A stretch of DNA of 48,022 bases from Rickettsiales bacterium (GCA_002729235.1 PBTY01000067.1:20665-68686); one strand, 5' to 3'; positions 35,951 to 45,900 are shown, counted from the first letter of the stretch. A program made the numbers and translations. The notes: generated by a model from the letters alone, not told the origin.

Positions 35951-36008
35951 TCAGTTGGTTAGAACCTGTTGCGAAAAGTTAGTTATAATTAAGTAGCTTC
36001 ATCCAAAT

Positions 36009-37106
36009 ATGTCATCATTCATTTCTTCAATTGGTACTGCCGTTCCGAAAAACAGGTTGAGTCAAAAAACGATAGGTGAATTTATGCTTCGCCACCTGGG
36101 AACCACACCTGAAATCAAAAGAACAATTGAGCTGATGTATCGTGCTAGTGGCATTTCTTACAGACATTCCGTTTTATCTGATTTTGGGAAAACTTTAGAT
36201 GCTTATAGTTTTTTTCCGAAGGACCAAAATCTTGATCCGTTTCCCACCGTTTCCAAGCGAATGCAATTATATAAAAGGGAAGCCCTCTTATTAGCTAAAC
36301 AAGCTGTTGATGATTGTTTACCCAAAGAACAATTATCTGACATCACTCACCTGATCACGGTTTCCTGCACCGGAATGTATGCGCCAGGCCTGGATATTGA
36401 ATTGATTGAAGAATTATCTTTAAAAACAAACATACAACGCACTGCAATTAACTTTATGGGGTGCTATGCCGCCTTCAATGCAATCAAAGTAGCCAATTCA
36501 ATTGTAAAAGCATCTCCTGACAGTAAGGTGCTCATAGTGGCAGTAGAGCTCTGCAGTATTCATTTGTTAAAAAACACCACAGAAGACGCCATTTTATCCA
36601 ATGCACTATTTGGTGATGGAGCTGCTGCAGTGATTATTGAAAACAACTCACCACGCTTAGGACTAGAACTATGTGGCTTCTTTGCAGATGTTGACACATC
36701 AGGAAAGGAGGCAATGGGTTGGAACATTGACGATTTTGGGTTTGATATGAAGCTGTCCAGTGAAGTACCGTTGGTTATCAAAAGAGGAATAAAGGAATTG
36801 ACTCATAAATTGCTTTCTCAATTTGATCTCAAGTCTGACCAAATCAAGCATTTTGCAATTCACCCAGGAGGTAGGAAAATCCTTAAAGTAATCGAAGAGG
36901 AATTGGGTATCTCTGAGGGGGAGAATAAAAATGCATACCATGTCCTTAAGAACTACGGCAACATGAGTTCGCCTACTGTACTTTTTGTTTTGAAAGAATT
37001 GATGCAGCAAATTGACGAGAAGAATCTAGGAGATAAGGTTTTAAGCTTTGCTTTTGGACCTGGGTTAACAATGGAAAGCATGCTACTCAAAATCTCTAAA
37101 GGATGA
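36009..37106 (+). CDS. Type III polyketide synthase (chalcone/alkylresorcinol synthase family)
   Basis: A 365-residue thiolase-fold enzyme with the complete type III PKS triad: C120 in TVSCTGMYAPGLD, H285 in FAIHPGGRKIL and N318 in NYGNMSSPTV. FGDGAAAVII (201-210) and the C-terminal FGPGLTMESMLL also fit. These homodimers extend an acyl-CoA starter with malonyl-CoA and cyclise it to resorcinols, pyrones or naphthols without a carrier protein. The starter cannot be deduced, but the srs-like neighbourhood suggests long acyl chains. It overlaps the methyltransferase gene by 4 bases (ATGA), so PKS and methylation are coupled. Confidence 0.92.
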   Translation: MSSFISSIGTAVPKNRLSQKTIGEFMLRHLGTTPEIKRTIELMYRASGISYRHSVLSDFGKTLDAYSFFPKDQNLDPFPTVSKRMQLYKREALLLAKQAVDDCLPKEQLSDITHLITVSCTGMYAPGLDIELIEELSLKTNIQRTAINFMGCYAAFNAIKVANSIVKASPDSKVLIVAVELCSIHLLKNTTEDAILSNALFGDGAAAVIIENNSPRLGLELCGFFADVDTSGKEAMGWNIDDFGFDMKLSSEVPLVIKRGIKELTHKLLSQFDLKSDQIKHFAIHPGGRKILKVIEEELGISEGENKNAYHVLKNYGNMSSPTVLFVLKELMQQIDEKNLGDKVLSFAFGPGLTMESMLLKISKG

Positions 37107-37789
37107 ATCTTGAGCGTCGATCTACCGAAATTGAAATAATGGATGACCTATCCATTTCTGGAAGTGTCGTTGCCCAAACATTGCGAGAACTCGATACCAT
37201 TAATCAACTGTTGGGTGGCAATCAAATTAGTCTATCAGCATTCAAAAAAGTACTAAAATCAAGTAAAATTGATTCGTTTGCAGATCTGGGTTGTGGTAGC
37301 GCAGATATTCTCAAAAGGATGAGTGGTTTGTGCCCTTCAGCACAGTACGTTGGATTTGACGCCAATCCCCATATTATTGATTATGCTGTTGATAATGTAG
37401 CGACACATAAGAATATTTCAGCTTTGGAAGAGAATATTTTTAGTTCATCATTTCAAAATAGATCATTTGACGTGATTCACTGTTGCCTGTTTCTTCATCA
37501 TTTTACCCATGATGAACTTGTGGACCTTTTTAAACAATTCAACAAACAAGCTAAAAAGGCGATCATCGTAAATGATCTGCATCGACATTTTTTAGCTTAT
37601 TATTCCATTAAATGGATCACCCGACTTTTTTCCAAATCATTTATGGTTCGAAATGATGCAGCAGTTTCGGTTGCAAGGGGGTTTAAGAAATCAGAATTAA
37701 CTAGCATTTTATCAGACGCTGGAATTTCCAATTACACCCTTAAATGGAAATGGGCCTTCAGATGGCAGTTAGTTATTACCTGTGATTAA
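37103..37789 (+). CDS. SAM-dependent methyltransferase (class I)
   Basis: A 228-residue class I methyltransferase with motif I ADLGCGSAD (60-68), a conserved acidic residue in VGFDANP (end of strand 2) and FDVIHCCLFLHHF, a post-I motif region. It starts on the last bases of the PKS gene (ATGA), which makes tailoring of the polyketide the natural role, comparable to SrsB. O-methylation is likely but C-methylation is not excluded. Its 3' end overlaps the convergent LRR gene by 14 bases. Confidence 0.87.
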   Translation: MNLERRSTEIEIMDDLSISGSVVAQTLRELDTINQLLGGNQISLSAFKKVLKSSKIDSFADLGCGSADILKRMSGLCPSAQYVGFDANPHIIDYAVDNVATHKNISALEENIFSSSFQNRSFDVIHCCLFLHHFTHDELVDLFKQFNKQAKKAIIVNDLHRHFLAYYSIKWITRLFSKSFMVRNDAAVSVARGFKKSELTSILSDAGISNYTLKWKWAFRWQLVITCD

Positions 37790-40700
37790 CCAGCACTTTG
37801 TACGTCACCATTGACTTACGACTACTTTCTTCGTCTTTGAAGCGCATCAGATACATGCCATCAGCCAGATCGTTTACATTGATTTGAATCTGATTAGGAC
37901 TCCAGGAGTTTACCTGTTCCGTTTTCAAAACATGTCCAGATAAATCCATTAATTGTATTTCGATGGACTCAGATAAGATTTGGTCGAATCGAATATTTAG
38001 GAAGTCGTCTGCAGGGTTTGGATATACTTCCAGACCTTCAAAATATTTTTTGAAAAATCCTAATTGATCTACTTTGACAACTGTTACCGCATTCTCAGTA
38101 ATTAAGATCTCTAACACAATGGTATTGTTTTCGGAACCTTCAGTTCCCACCTCAAACTCCACGTAAGAATCTTCATCCATTGGTATACCAGGATATTCCA
38201 CATTGAAACGATAAAGTCCAGCTACCAGGTCGGTGAACTCAAAACGTCCTTCGTCATCGGATTGTACATAAGCTACCAGCTCAAATTCACCATCTTCTTG
38301 ATTGTTTCGACCCTTAGGCACAAATCGACGGACTGAACAGCCCGCTCGCTTTACTTTTCTACGTGCATTGATACGACCTTCCGAAGTTTCATCCACAAAC
38401 TCAGACTCCACTGTACCAAGGATTTCACCTGGACCAAGCGGACCAACTCCTGGCTGAGAAACCAAGGTAATCGTTTCTTCAAGGTCACTTCTCAATTCAA
38501 TTGGAGTTGCCTCAGACCAAAGATCAGTGCTTGAGAAGTATGTTGGCAAATACAAATCCAGATCTCCTTCTACCAGTGCCAAATAATCCCCTAAAACAAC
38601 ATCGTCAAAGACATACCCTTCGGTAGTTCCTGCAACAGGAGCCAATGAATCATATGGTTCACCTTCAATAATTTTAAACAAATAGGCAGTTCCATCATTT
38701 ACGTCAGATCCAGATTGATTTACTGCATGGAATCGAATGGAACCTGATGCCCAAACGGTTTTTGGGAAACTCTCAAGTGTCAGGTCTGGAACCAAAGGAC
38801 TGGTAACTTGCAGGCGATAGGTTCCCATGTTCTCGTAGGCAAGACCTACTATTTCATAGGTATCACTAATAGCTCCAGGGATATCCTCCTCAACACCTGA
38901 TAGATTTTCATAAGACCACTGATAGCTGTTGTTAGTGCCATCCAGACTAGAGATAAACTCTACAGAGCTGCCAATTGCAAGCGTATCAATGAGTGAGGAT
39001 CCAAAATTTCTCTGGGGAGAATAGCTCAAAGAAGTTAAATCCACCAATGGCTCCAAATCACCGAAATCCAGATTATTTTCTGATAGATCCAAAGAAGTTA
39101 GGTTAGGCATTAAGTGAAAATCTGGAACTGAACTAATTCGGTTGCCTGATAAATCCAAGAACTCCAATTGTCGGATGTCCAAAATATCTTTCGGAAGTCT
39201 TCCCACCAAATTGTTATCACTTAGAGACACCTGAGTAACTCTGTTGTTTTCGATTGTCACGCCAAACCAATCTACTAAATCGGCATCAACCCAATTATCT
39301 GCACCTTCCCAGCCTGTACCATTCATCTTGGTATACATACTAGCCAAGGCAAGGGAATCCCTATGCAGCGAAGATACCTTCAAATATATTGGACGTGTGG
39401 TCAGGGTTAGCGCTGTTGCTAATGAAGATGATACCTCAGCAAAGTAATATCCTTCATCCTCAAAAGAGGTAATGGGCAAACCCAATACTGGATTAGTTCC
39501 CGTCAATTGTGAGGTTTCGTCTGCTGTTTTAAACCAGGTATAGGTATTTGCACTTCCTGTAAGGGTTCGATCTATTGAGTATGTAGTTCCAATTTCTTCA
39601 AAGGCTTCTAAAGTGTCTAGCACACGGCCTTGTGGTGCATAAGTAAAGTCAGCAACGCCAATATGTGGTTCGATATCACCAAACTGAATTTCATTATTCG
39701 AAATGTCTAAACTTTCTATTGCAGGTAAAGTGGAAAATCCTGCAACAGACTTTAGCTGATTACCTGATAAATCTATTGATGACAAACTATCTAAGTTTTC
39801 AAGACTTGTAATACTACCCACCAAATTATTAGTAGGCAATTGCAGCGAAACAGGTCGTTTATTAGCCACAATCACACCAAACCAGTCATCTAAGTCAGAC
39901 TCCATCCAACCAGTATGATCATTCCAGTTGTCTCCATCGGTCTGACTGTAAAGTGAGACCAAAGCTGTAGAGTCCGCCGCTCTAACAGACTCATCAAAGA
40001 AAGATCCGAAAGCCAGTCTTCCAACTCCATTAATTTGGGAACTGATTTGACCGGTTGATAAATCTCCTGACACAGAGAGCACCTCTTGTCCAACATAAGT
40101 AGAATTATCAGAAGAATAACCGATACGCAAGTCATCAATGGAAGTAGAGATTGTCTCCCCATTTACCGGCAGATTTACTTCGTAAGATGAAATTGAGCCA
40201 GAGGATAAACTGATATCCCAATATTTATCATTTGAGACGGCTAACAAGTTTTTACCAGCAATTCCGGCAGGATCTGATTCAACAGCCTCAACTGTCAATT
40301 GAGGGTTAGTGCCATCAATAGTAGAAATATCAACTGGAAGATAATTGGTGCTGGTGCCAATTGGAAATGTCATGTCTGAAGTCCCTGACACAGAAAGTGC
40401 TCCGACCACATATGCTGAGGATGTTGGGTTAGAAACAGTTACAGCTTCCTGCAAAGTCAGAAAGTCATTGGAAAGCAATCTGGAATTATTGAAATTCATC
40501 TGATCACTTACCTGAAGTGAAGAACTCAAAAAATGATCTCCAGATCCGCCAAGAGTCAAAATTGCTACAGTATCATCTAAATCAATTTCCTGCGAAGCGC
40601 CTAGCAGCACTAATTCTCCAGACCCATCATACGCCTGCTGATTAATTAGGTCTCCAGTTAATTGGATAGTCCCTTCATTATTAATGGTTCCTCCATTGGT

Positions 40701-40829
40701 CAAAGTGGGAATACCCGAAACGGTAGTACTTCCCGATACAGTGAATTGAGCACCATTATTTACCATTTGAGCCGAGAGCCCAATCGGTATAGAAAGGAAC
40801 CATATGATCAGAAATTTCAAACCTTTCAT
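37776..40829 (-). CDS. Secreted leucine-rich-repeat protein with T9SS sorting domain
   Basis: A 1017-residue protein with a signal peptide (1-20, ending IGLSAQ). The N-terminal region (about 22-290) is beta-rich with TNGGTINNEGTIQLTGDL-type sequence. Two LRR blocks follow (around 320-390 and 530-590), each with a following Ig-like region (YTWFKTADETSQLT, YQWSYENLS). A Cna-B-like domain is at about 690-790, and a conserved module with RKVKRAGCSVRRFVPKGR (about 815-832) leads to a sorting domain whose signature is EVYPNPADDFLNIRF. Expected to be exported by T9SS and surface-attached or released. It begins two bases after the fibre-like gene's stop, so they are cotranscribed. The substrate or ligand is unknown. 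Confidence 0.85.
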   Translation of the reverse strand: MKGLKFLIIWFLSIPIGLSAQMVNNGAQFTVSGSTTVSGIPTLTNGGTINNEGTIQLTGDLINQQAYDGSGELVLLGASQEIDLDDTVAILTLGGSGDHFLSSSLQVSDQMNFNNSRLLSNDFLTLQEAVTVSNPTSSAYVVGALSVSGTSDMTFPIGTSTNYLPVDISTIDGTNPQLTVEAVESDPAGIAGKNLLAVSNDKYWDISLSSGSISSYEVNLPVNGETISTSIDDLRIGYSSDNSTYVGQEVLSVSGDLSTGQISSQINGVGRLAFGSFFDESVRAADSTALVSLYSQTDGDNWNDHTGWMESDLDDWFGVIVANKRPVSLQLPTNNLVGSITSLENLDSLSSIDLSGNQLKSVAGFSTLPAIESLDISNNEIQFGDIEPHIGVADFTYAPQGRVLDTLEAFEEIGTTYSIDRTLTGSANTYTWFKTADETSQLTGTNPVLGLPITSFEDEGYYFAEVSSSLATALTLTTRPIYLKVSSLHRDSLALASMYTKMNGTGWEGADNWVDADLVDWFGVTIENNRVTQVSLSDNNLVGRLPKDILDIRQLEFLDLSGNRISSVPDFHLMPNLTSLDLSENNLDFGDLEPLVDLTSLSYSPQRNFGSSLIDTLAIGSSVEFISSLDGTNNSYQWSYENLSGVEEDIPGAISDTYEIVGLAYENMGTYRLQVTSPLVPDLTLESFPKTVWASGSIRFHAVNQSGSDVNDGTAYLFKIIEGEPYDSLAPVAGTTEGYVFDDVVLGDYLALVEGDLDLYLPTYFSSTDLWSEATPIELRSDLEETITLVSQPGVGPLGPGEILGTVESEFVDETSEGRINARRKVKRAGCSVRRFVPKGRNNQEDGEFELVAYVQSDDEGRFEFTDLVAGLYRFNVEYPGIPMDEDSYVEFEVGTEGSENNTIVLEILITENAVTVVKVDQLGFFKKYFEGLEVYPNPADDFLNIRFDQILSESIEIQLMDLSGHVLKTEQVNSWSPNQIQINVNDLADGMYLMRFKDEESSRKSMVTYKVLVNHR

Positions 40830-40831
40830 GA

Positions 40832-42838
40832 TCAGTTGTTGTAAGAATACTGGATGGTCACATTGTAAATCTCGGCATAACCAACACTGCTACTTGTTCC
40901 TCCTGAGCCTTGTATAAATATGTAATATATATATCTGCTATTATCTATTAACTCAATTCCTTTCCCTGCATCGACTTGCTCAACTCCATCTGCTTTAGTA
41001 GTCCCAATAGCTTCAGTGAATTGCGTACCAGTTGTAGCATTCAACAATACAAATTTAGCTCCCATACTTGCCGCTGCTCCATTTTTTCCCTGATCAAGAT
41101 AACCTGTAACTGCATCGACAGAAGCACCATTAGGCAGTCTAAATACAGCAGTAGCTGTGACAATGGAATTATTCTCAGCAGAAATAAGGAATCCCTTATT
41201 TCCTTCAGTGCCGAGCTCAATCGAATTGGTGGCTCCTTCAACTACAAAATCAGATGCTCTTAGTGTAAGGAACTCTGTTTTAGAAGATTGAAGAGAAGAT
41301 ACACTGGAGTTCAAACTGGAAATACTTGACGTATGACTATTGATGTCTGTTTGATGCTCAGCAAGAGCAGACTGTACATTGGTAGAAGTCATTCCATTTC
41401 CTGCCGTTACACTAACTTCAGTGGCAGTCTGATCATCTGTTCCAGTACCATCTTGTAATGAACTTAAATTAACACTATTGCCACTTTCAATGGTCAAAGT
41501 AGTTCCAGCGAAAGATAAATTCTGATCATCCGTACCAGTTCCATCTGATAATGAAGATAGATCCACACTTCCTCCATTTGTTAAATCAAGGTTGGTTCCG
41601 TCAAAAGATAAAGACTGAGCATCCGTATTATCCATGTATCCACTCAGGTCAAAAGTTGTTGCACTTCCAGATAATCCTAATACGTCTCTATCAAAAGTTA
41701 AATCCTGAATCTCATTGGATGCATCAGCATCAGCATCATCTCCAAGAGAAGAAAGATTCACAGTATTACCCCCAGAAAGTGTAAGACTAGAACCGTCAAA
41801 CGATAAAGACTGTGCATCCGTGAATACAGCCCCAGCAGGAACTGCGGTAAGTACAGTTAATCCATTGACTGTTTCAGCATCATCCACCGTGCTATTACCA
41901 TCTGTGTCGTAGACACTTTGCAGCATATCACCACCAGCAGAACCTGCATCAATATCTGCTTGAAGTTCTTGCAAAGCCGACTGCACATCGGTTGAAGTTA
42001 GATTACCAGAGGCCGTTACCACAACTTCACTAGCGGTTTGGTCATCTGTATCAGATATTCCATCCACATCTCCTTGAATTTCAGAAAGGGCGTCCTGAAC
42101 GTTGGTGGATGTTAAATTTCCTGAAGGTGTTACTGTAACCTCGGTGGCAGTCTGGTCATCAGTATCAGAAATGCCATCGATATCTCCTTGAAGTTCGGAA
42201 AGGGCGTCCTGAACATTGGTGGAAGCTAAATTTCCTGAAGATGTTACTGGTACTTCAGTGGCTGTTTGATCATCCGTACCTGTTCCGTCTTGAAGACTAG
42301 CCAGATCCACACTATTTCCACCGGTAATAGCTAATGTCGTACTGGTAAAGGAAAGCGTTTGGCTATCCGTATTGTCTAAGTAGGGAGATAAATCAATAGT
42401 CGTCGAACTGGAATTATTCGTGATGGTCAAATCATTTCCCGAAAGACTCAAATCTTGAATCTCATTTTGATCATCAAGATCTCCTGTATTTGAAATAGTA
42501 CCATCCACAATAGATAGGCCGGTACCAGCAGTTAATTGCTGTGCACTTAGTGAAGTCCAAACTGACCCAGACCAGTAGTAGAATACCTGCTCAGTACTAT
42601 CAAAGACTAATAGCCCTTGATCATCAGAAGCCAGATTGTCTGTAAAAGTTGTGGCCGTACGCTCAGTTGTAGACACCTGTGGAACTAGAAATCCCTGATT
42701 ACCATCAGGTGAAACCAGATGCAATACTGCATTGGAATTTGGTGTTTCAGTGCCTATTCCTACTGAGTTTTGTGCTGTTGCGGCAAGGCACAAAAAGGCA
42801 TAACCAACTGCGAATAAGAGGAGTGAACGGTGATTAAT
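40832..42838 (-). CDS. Secreted repeat-rich fibre-like protein, non-canonical start codon
   Basis: Read from 42838 (ATT) it has 668 residues and a signal peptide, HRSLLLFAVGYAFLCLAATAQ. In this frame a TAA stands at 42853 and no ATG or GTG occurs before the TTG at 42793, which would cut the signal in half; ATT (42838) or ATC (42844) is therefore the likely start. After the head (SVGIGTETPN) come short Asn/Asp/Ser/Thr-rich beta repeats with cores such as LSFDGTNLDLTNGGSVDLSSL, three 38-residue units beginning DDQTATEV, a short coiled coil (SISSLNSSVSSLQSSK) and a C-terminal beta domain. The pattern recalls trimeric fibres and phage tail fibres. No T9SS sorting domain is seen at the C-terminus. 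It is the first gene of an operon with the LRR protein. Confidence 0.75.
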   Translation of the reverse strand: MNHRSLLLFAVGYAFLCLAATAQNSVGIGTETPNSNAVLHLVSPDGNQGFLVPQVSTTERTATTFTDNLASDDQGLLVFDSTEQVFYYWSGSVWTSLSAQQLTAGTGLSIVDGTISNTGDLDDQNEIQDLSLSGNDLTITNNSSSTTIDLSPYLDNTDSQTLSFTSTTLAITGGNSVDLASLQDGTGTDDQTATEVPVTSSGNLASTNVQDALSELQGDIDGISDTDDQTATEVTVTPSGNLTSTNVQDALSEIQGDVDGISDTDDQTASEVVVTASGNLTSTDVQSALQELQADIDAGSAGGDMLQSVYDTDGNSTVDDAETVNGLTVLTAVPAGAVFTDAQSLSFDGSSLTLSGGNTVNLSSLGDDADADASNEIQDLTFDRDVLGLSGSATTFDLSGYMDNTDAQSLSFDGTNLDLTNGGSVDLSSLSDGTGTDDQNLSFAGTTLTIESGNSVNLSSLQDGTGTDDQTATEVSVTAGNGMTSTNVQSALAEHQTDINSHTSSISSLNSSVSSLQSSKTEFLTLRASDFVVEGATNSIELGTEGNKGFLISAENNSIVTATAVFRLPNGASVDAVTGYLDQGKNGAAASMGAKFVLLNATTGTQFTEAIGTTKADGVEQVDAGKGIELIDNSRYIYYIFIQGSGGTSSSVGYAEIYNVTIQYSYNN
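41933..42274 (-). repeat. Three 114-bp repeats (38 residues each) in the fibre-like gene
   Basis: Units begin at 42274, 42160 and 42046 on the minus strand. Each encodes DDQTA(T/S)EV, SGNL(A/T)ST(N/D)VQ and an ALSELQGDIDGISDT-like helix end. The third is the most divergent, and a partial fourth unit follows later in the gene (DDQTATEVSVTAGNGM). A nearly conserved DNA stretch recurs at exact 114-base spacing (AGGGCG at 42087 and 42201). Confidence 0.8.
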
Positions 42839-42865
42839 TTCGATGAGGTCTTAAAATTGGCAGAC

Positions 42866-42873
42866 CAAATGTA
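42866..42873 (-). promoter_or_regulatory. -7 promoter box upstream of the fibre-like gene
   Basis: TACATTTG on the minus strand fully matches TAnnTTTG, 27 bases upstream of the ATT codon at 42838. A transcript starting a few bases after it would begin near 42860, leaving no room for an ATG-started N-terminus. No clear -33 TTG at 19-21 bp is present. Confidence 0.5.
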
Positions 42874-42954
42874 ATAAATCACCGATTAACTATATGACTT
42901 TTTTTATATTATCTTTAAATATACCATTATTCGGGTAGGTAAACTCCCTAAATG

Positions 42955-45900
42955 TTAATGTCTTACTACGATTTTACGGGTTAAAGTCCTTTGATGGGCA
43001 TCTAAATCCACGATATTGAGGAAATACATTCCATCAGGAATCAAGACGGTCTCCCATTTGATGACACTCTCACCATCATAGATTTTTCGTAAATATTCTC
43101 GTCCCTTCACATCTACAATTCTGATCAAGTGGCCTTTTAACTCCTTTGCCAAATCAATGCTTACATAATCTGTAGCGGGATTTGGATATATCGAAACATC
43201 AATTGTGGACCAGGATGCCGAAAGCAAATTGATACGCTCCACGAAAATTCCATCTTCTGTAACAGTCGCTTGTAGTTCAATACTGTTGCTGGTAGATCCT
43301 TCCTCACCAATTTCAAATTCTACGTAAGAGTCTTCATCCATCGGAATCCCCGGATATTCGATGTTGAAGCGATAAAGTCCTGCTGGAATATTTTCGATCT
43401 TGAATTTACCTTCATCGTCAGATTCCACATATGCTATCAATTCAAATTCACCTTCTTCGTCTTGATCAGTTCGTCCTTTGGGTACAAACCTCCTGATAGA
43501 ACAACCAGCACGTTTTACTTTTCTTCTGGCATCAATTCTACCTTCATTTTCATCCGCATTGAAGTCTGACTCTACTGTACCCGCTAATGTTCCAGACCCA
43601 TCAGCTGGGGTTAAAGCTGGTGGTACCGTGAACATTGTCATCGTATCTAAAACATCTTGTCTTAAAGTCAAGGTATCTGCCTCTTCCCATAGGAATGTGT
43701 TTTTATAATAAGTAGGTAAGTAGGAATTGGGATCTGCACGAATAGCGATGAGATAATCTCCAAGTAGGAGGTTCTCAAAGATCACTTTACCGTTTGTAAA
43801 CACTAAACCTTCTGGATCAAATGAACCATTTTCCAATTTTGGTATCGAATCAAATGGCAATCCAGGTCCTTGATTTCTGAGCGCATAAGCTGATCCCTGA
43901 TCAAGCAAAATATCGTTATCTCCATACACGGTGAAGTCAAGGTTTGCTGTAGCCCACAATTGGACTGGCTCTGTATTTACCACCAGACCCGGCAACAGTG
44001 GATTCTGAATCTCCAATTGATATGTCGCCATATTATCAAAACCTAAAGCTGAAATCGTGAGAGAGGCAGTTGTTTCACCTTCTACATTTACAAAATTCTC
44101 TTCGAAAGTATTGTAGTAATCCGCTTTCCATTGATAGGTATTGTTAACTCCCCCAACGCCTATGTCAAAAGAATATGAACTCCCTTGTGGAATTGTCAGA
44201 CTATCTCGAGTTCCGATGTTTGCTTGTGGACTGTATTGAGTATCCTCAGTAAATAAATCTGCATTCAGCTCCAGATCTCCTAAATCTATTTGATTATCGG
44301 ACACATCCAGAGTGGTTAATTCCGTAAGTCCAGTTAATAGAGGAATCCCTTCAAATGAGTTACCAGACAATAAGAGGACTTTTAATGAATCCAGGCCTAA
44401 AACCTCTGTACCTAGTGAGCCTTCAATTGCTTTATCCGATAGATTAAGGACAGATATCCGGTCATTCTCCACTACAATCTCGGAACGCTCAGAAAGCGCA
44501 AGCGTATTCCAGTCTGTTGCCGTATTCTGCCAGGTCTCCCCTCCAAGTACATTATAAATGGTTGATACCACAATCGAATCAGATTCTAGCGGAGAGTACT
44601 GAGCCAAAACATTGGGAATGGCTAAACCATCATTAAGATTACCTTCTCCATCCTCTGCCGTGAGATAAATATCAAACAATGATTGTCTTACAAAAGCGGA
44701 GGCTACCTGCTCCCTAACCACATCTGGAGATTGGTCATAAGTAAAGTTTCCTGTTACAATCTGTCCCGTAAGAGCTTGTCCACCAGTGGCTGCATCTTTC
44801 ATTTGAGAGGCATTTGGTATGGCATTGCCATCTTCGAGGACAACCATATAGACAGTTCCTGCCTCATTGAGTGCATAATCAAGTGTTAGTTCATCACCAA
44901 TTATTGTGGCATTGTAGCTATCAAAAGAAGGTGCCAAATTTGGTTCAACAATACTGAAATCGGTATCTGTGGTGTCTGCAATACCATATGCGCTAACACT
45001 AGCTCTAAAATATGCCTGGGAAGAAACAGGCTGACTTACTGTCCACTGAAATGTGCTATCTGTATAAATAGATAAAGGAGCTTGGGCTATTAGATAAGGA
45101 AAAGTAGATCCACTGTCAAGGCTAAGCTCAAAAATGAGCACATCAGTTAATAATAAACCCTCCACTTCGAAGCTCACCGTTTGTGCAGATCCCTGCACAA
45201 TTTCTTCTCCTCCATTTGGAGTTAATAACGTGATGCTACGGTCTACCGATCCAATGGTGAAGACAGCATCTGAAGTATCTCGAAGATCCTGCGTAATATT
45301 TTCTACCATGATCAACGCTGTAGTAGATGTACTGTCTCCCACATCCCAGCTAAAGGTATTGCCTGGATAAGTGGTACCTGAGGTACCCTGAGAAAGGATA
45401 GAAAAATTAGAACCTCCGTCCATACTTAGACTTATCGCAATGTTATCTGATGATGCAAAAGCCACGTCGCTCCAGGATACGGTATAGTTAGTACCTGTTT
45501 CCACAAACTCTCCTCCATTTGGATCAACCACCGTTACAGACGGTATAATCTGTGCATTAATCGTAAAGAAATTGTCACTTTGATCAGATACGGATTGTGT
45601 CAGGTTCTCTACTTGTATTAATGCCTGTGTGGTAATAGAATCTGGAAGAACCCAGTCAAATACTCCAGAATACGTACTTGACAATCCTTTATCTATAAGA
45701 ATGAAATCTCCGTCAGACACAACAGAGAAGCTTATAGCGATGGAATCTGTCGGTTCGATATTTAGCTCATTCCAACTGACCTGAATGGTATCGGCCACAT
45801 TATAACTTTCAGTACCATTGGGTGATACTACTGTAATGGATGGAGAAGGATCTGCAAAAGCACCAGAAGAAATCCAATTTGCTGCGGAATTAGTCCCAGA

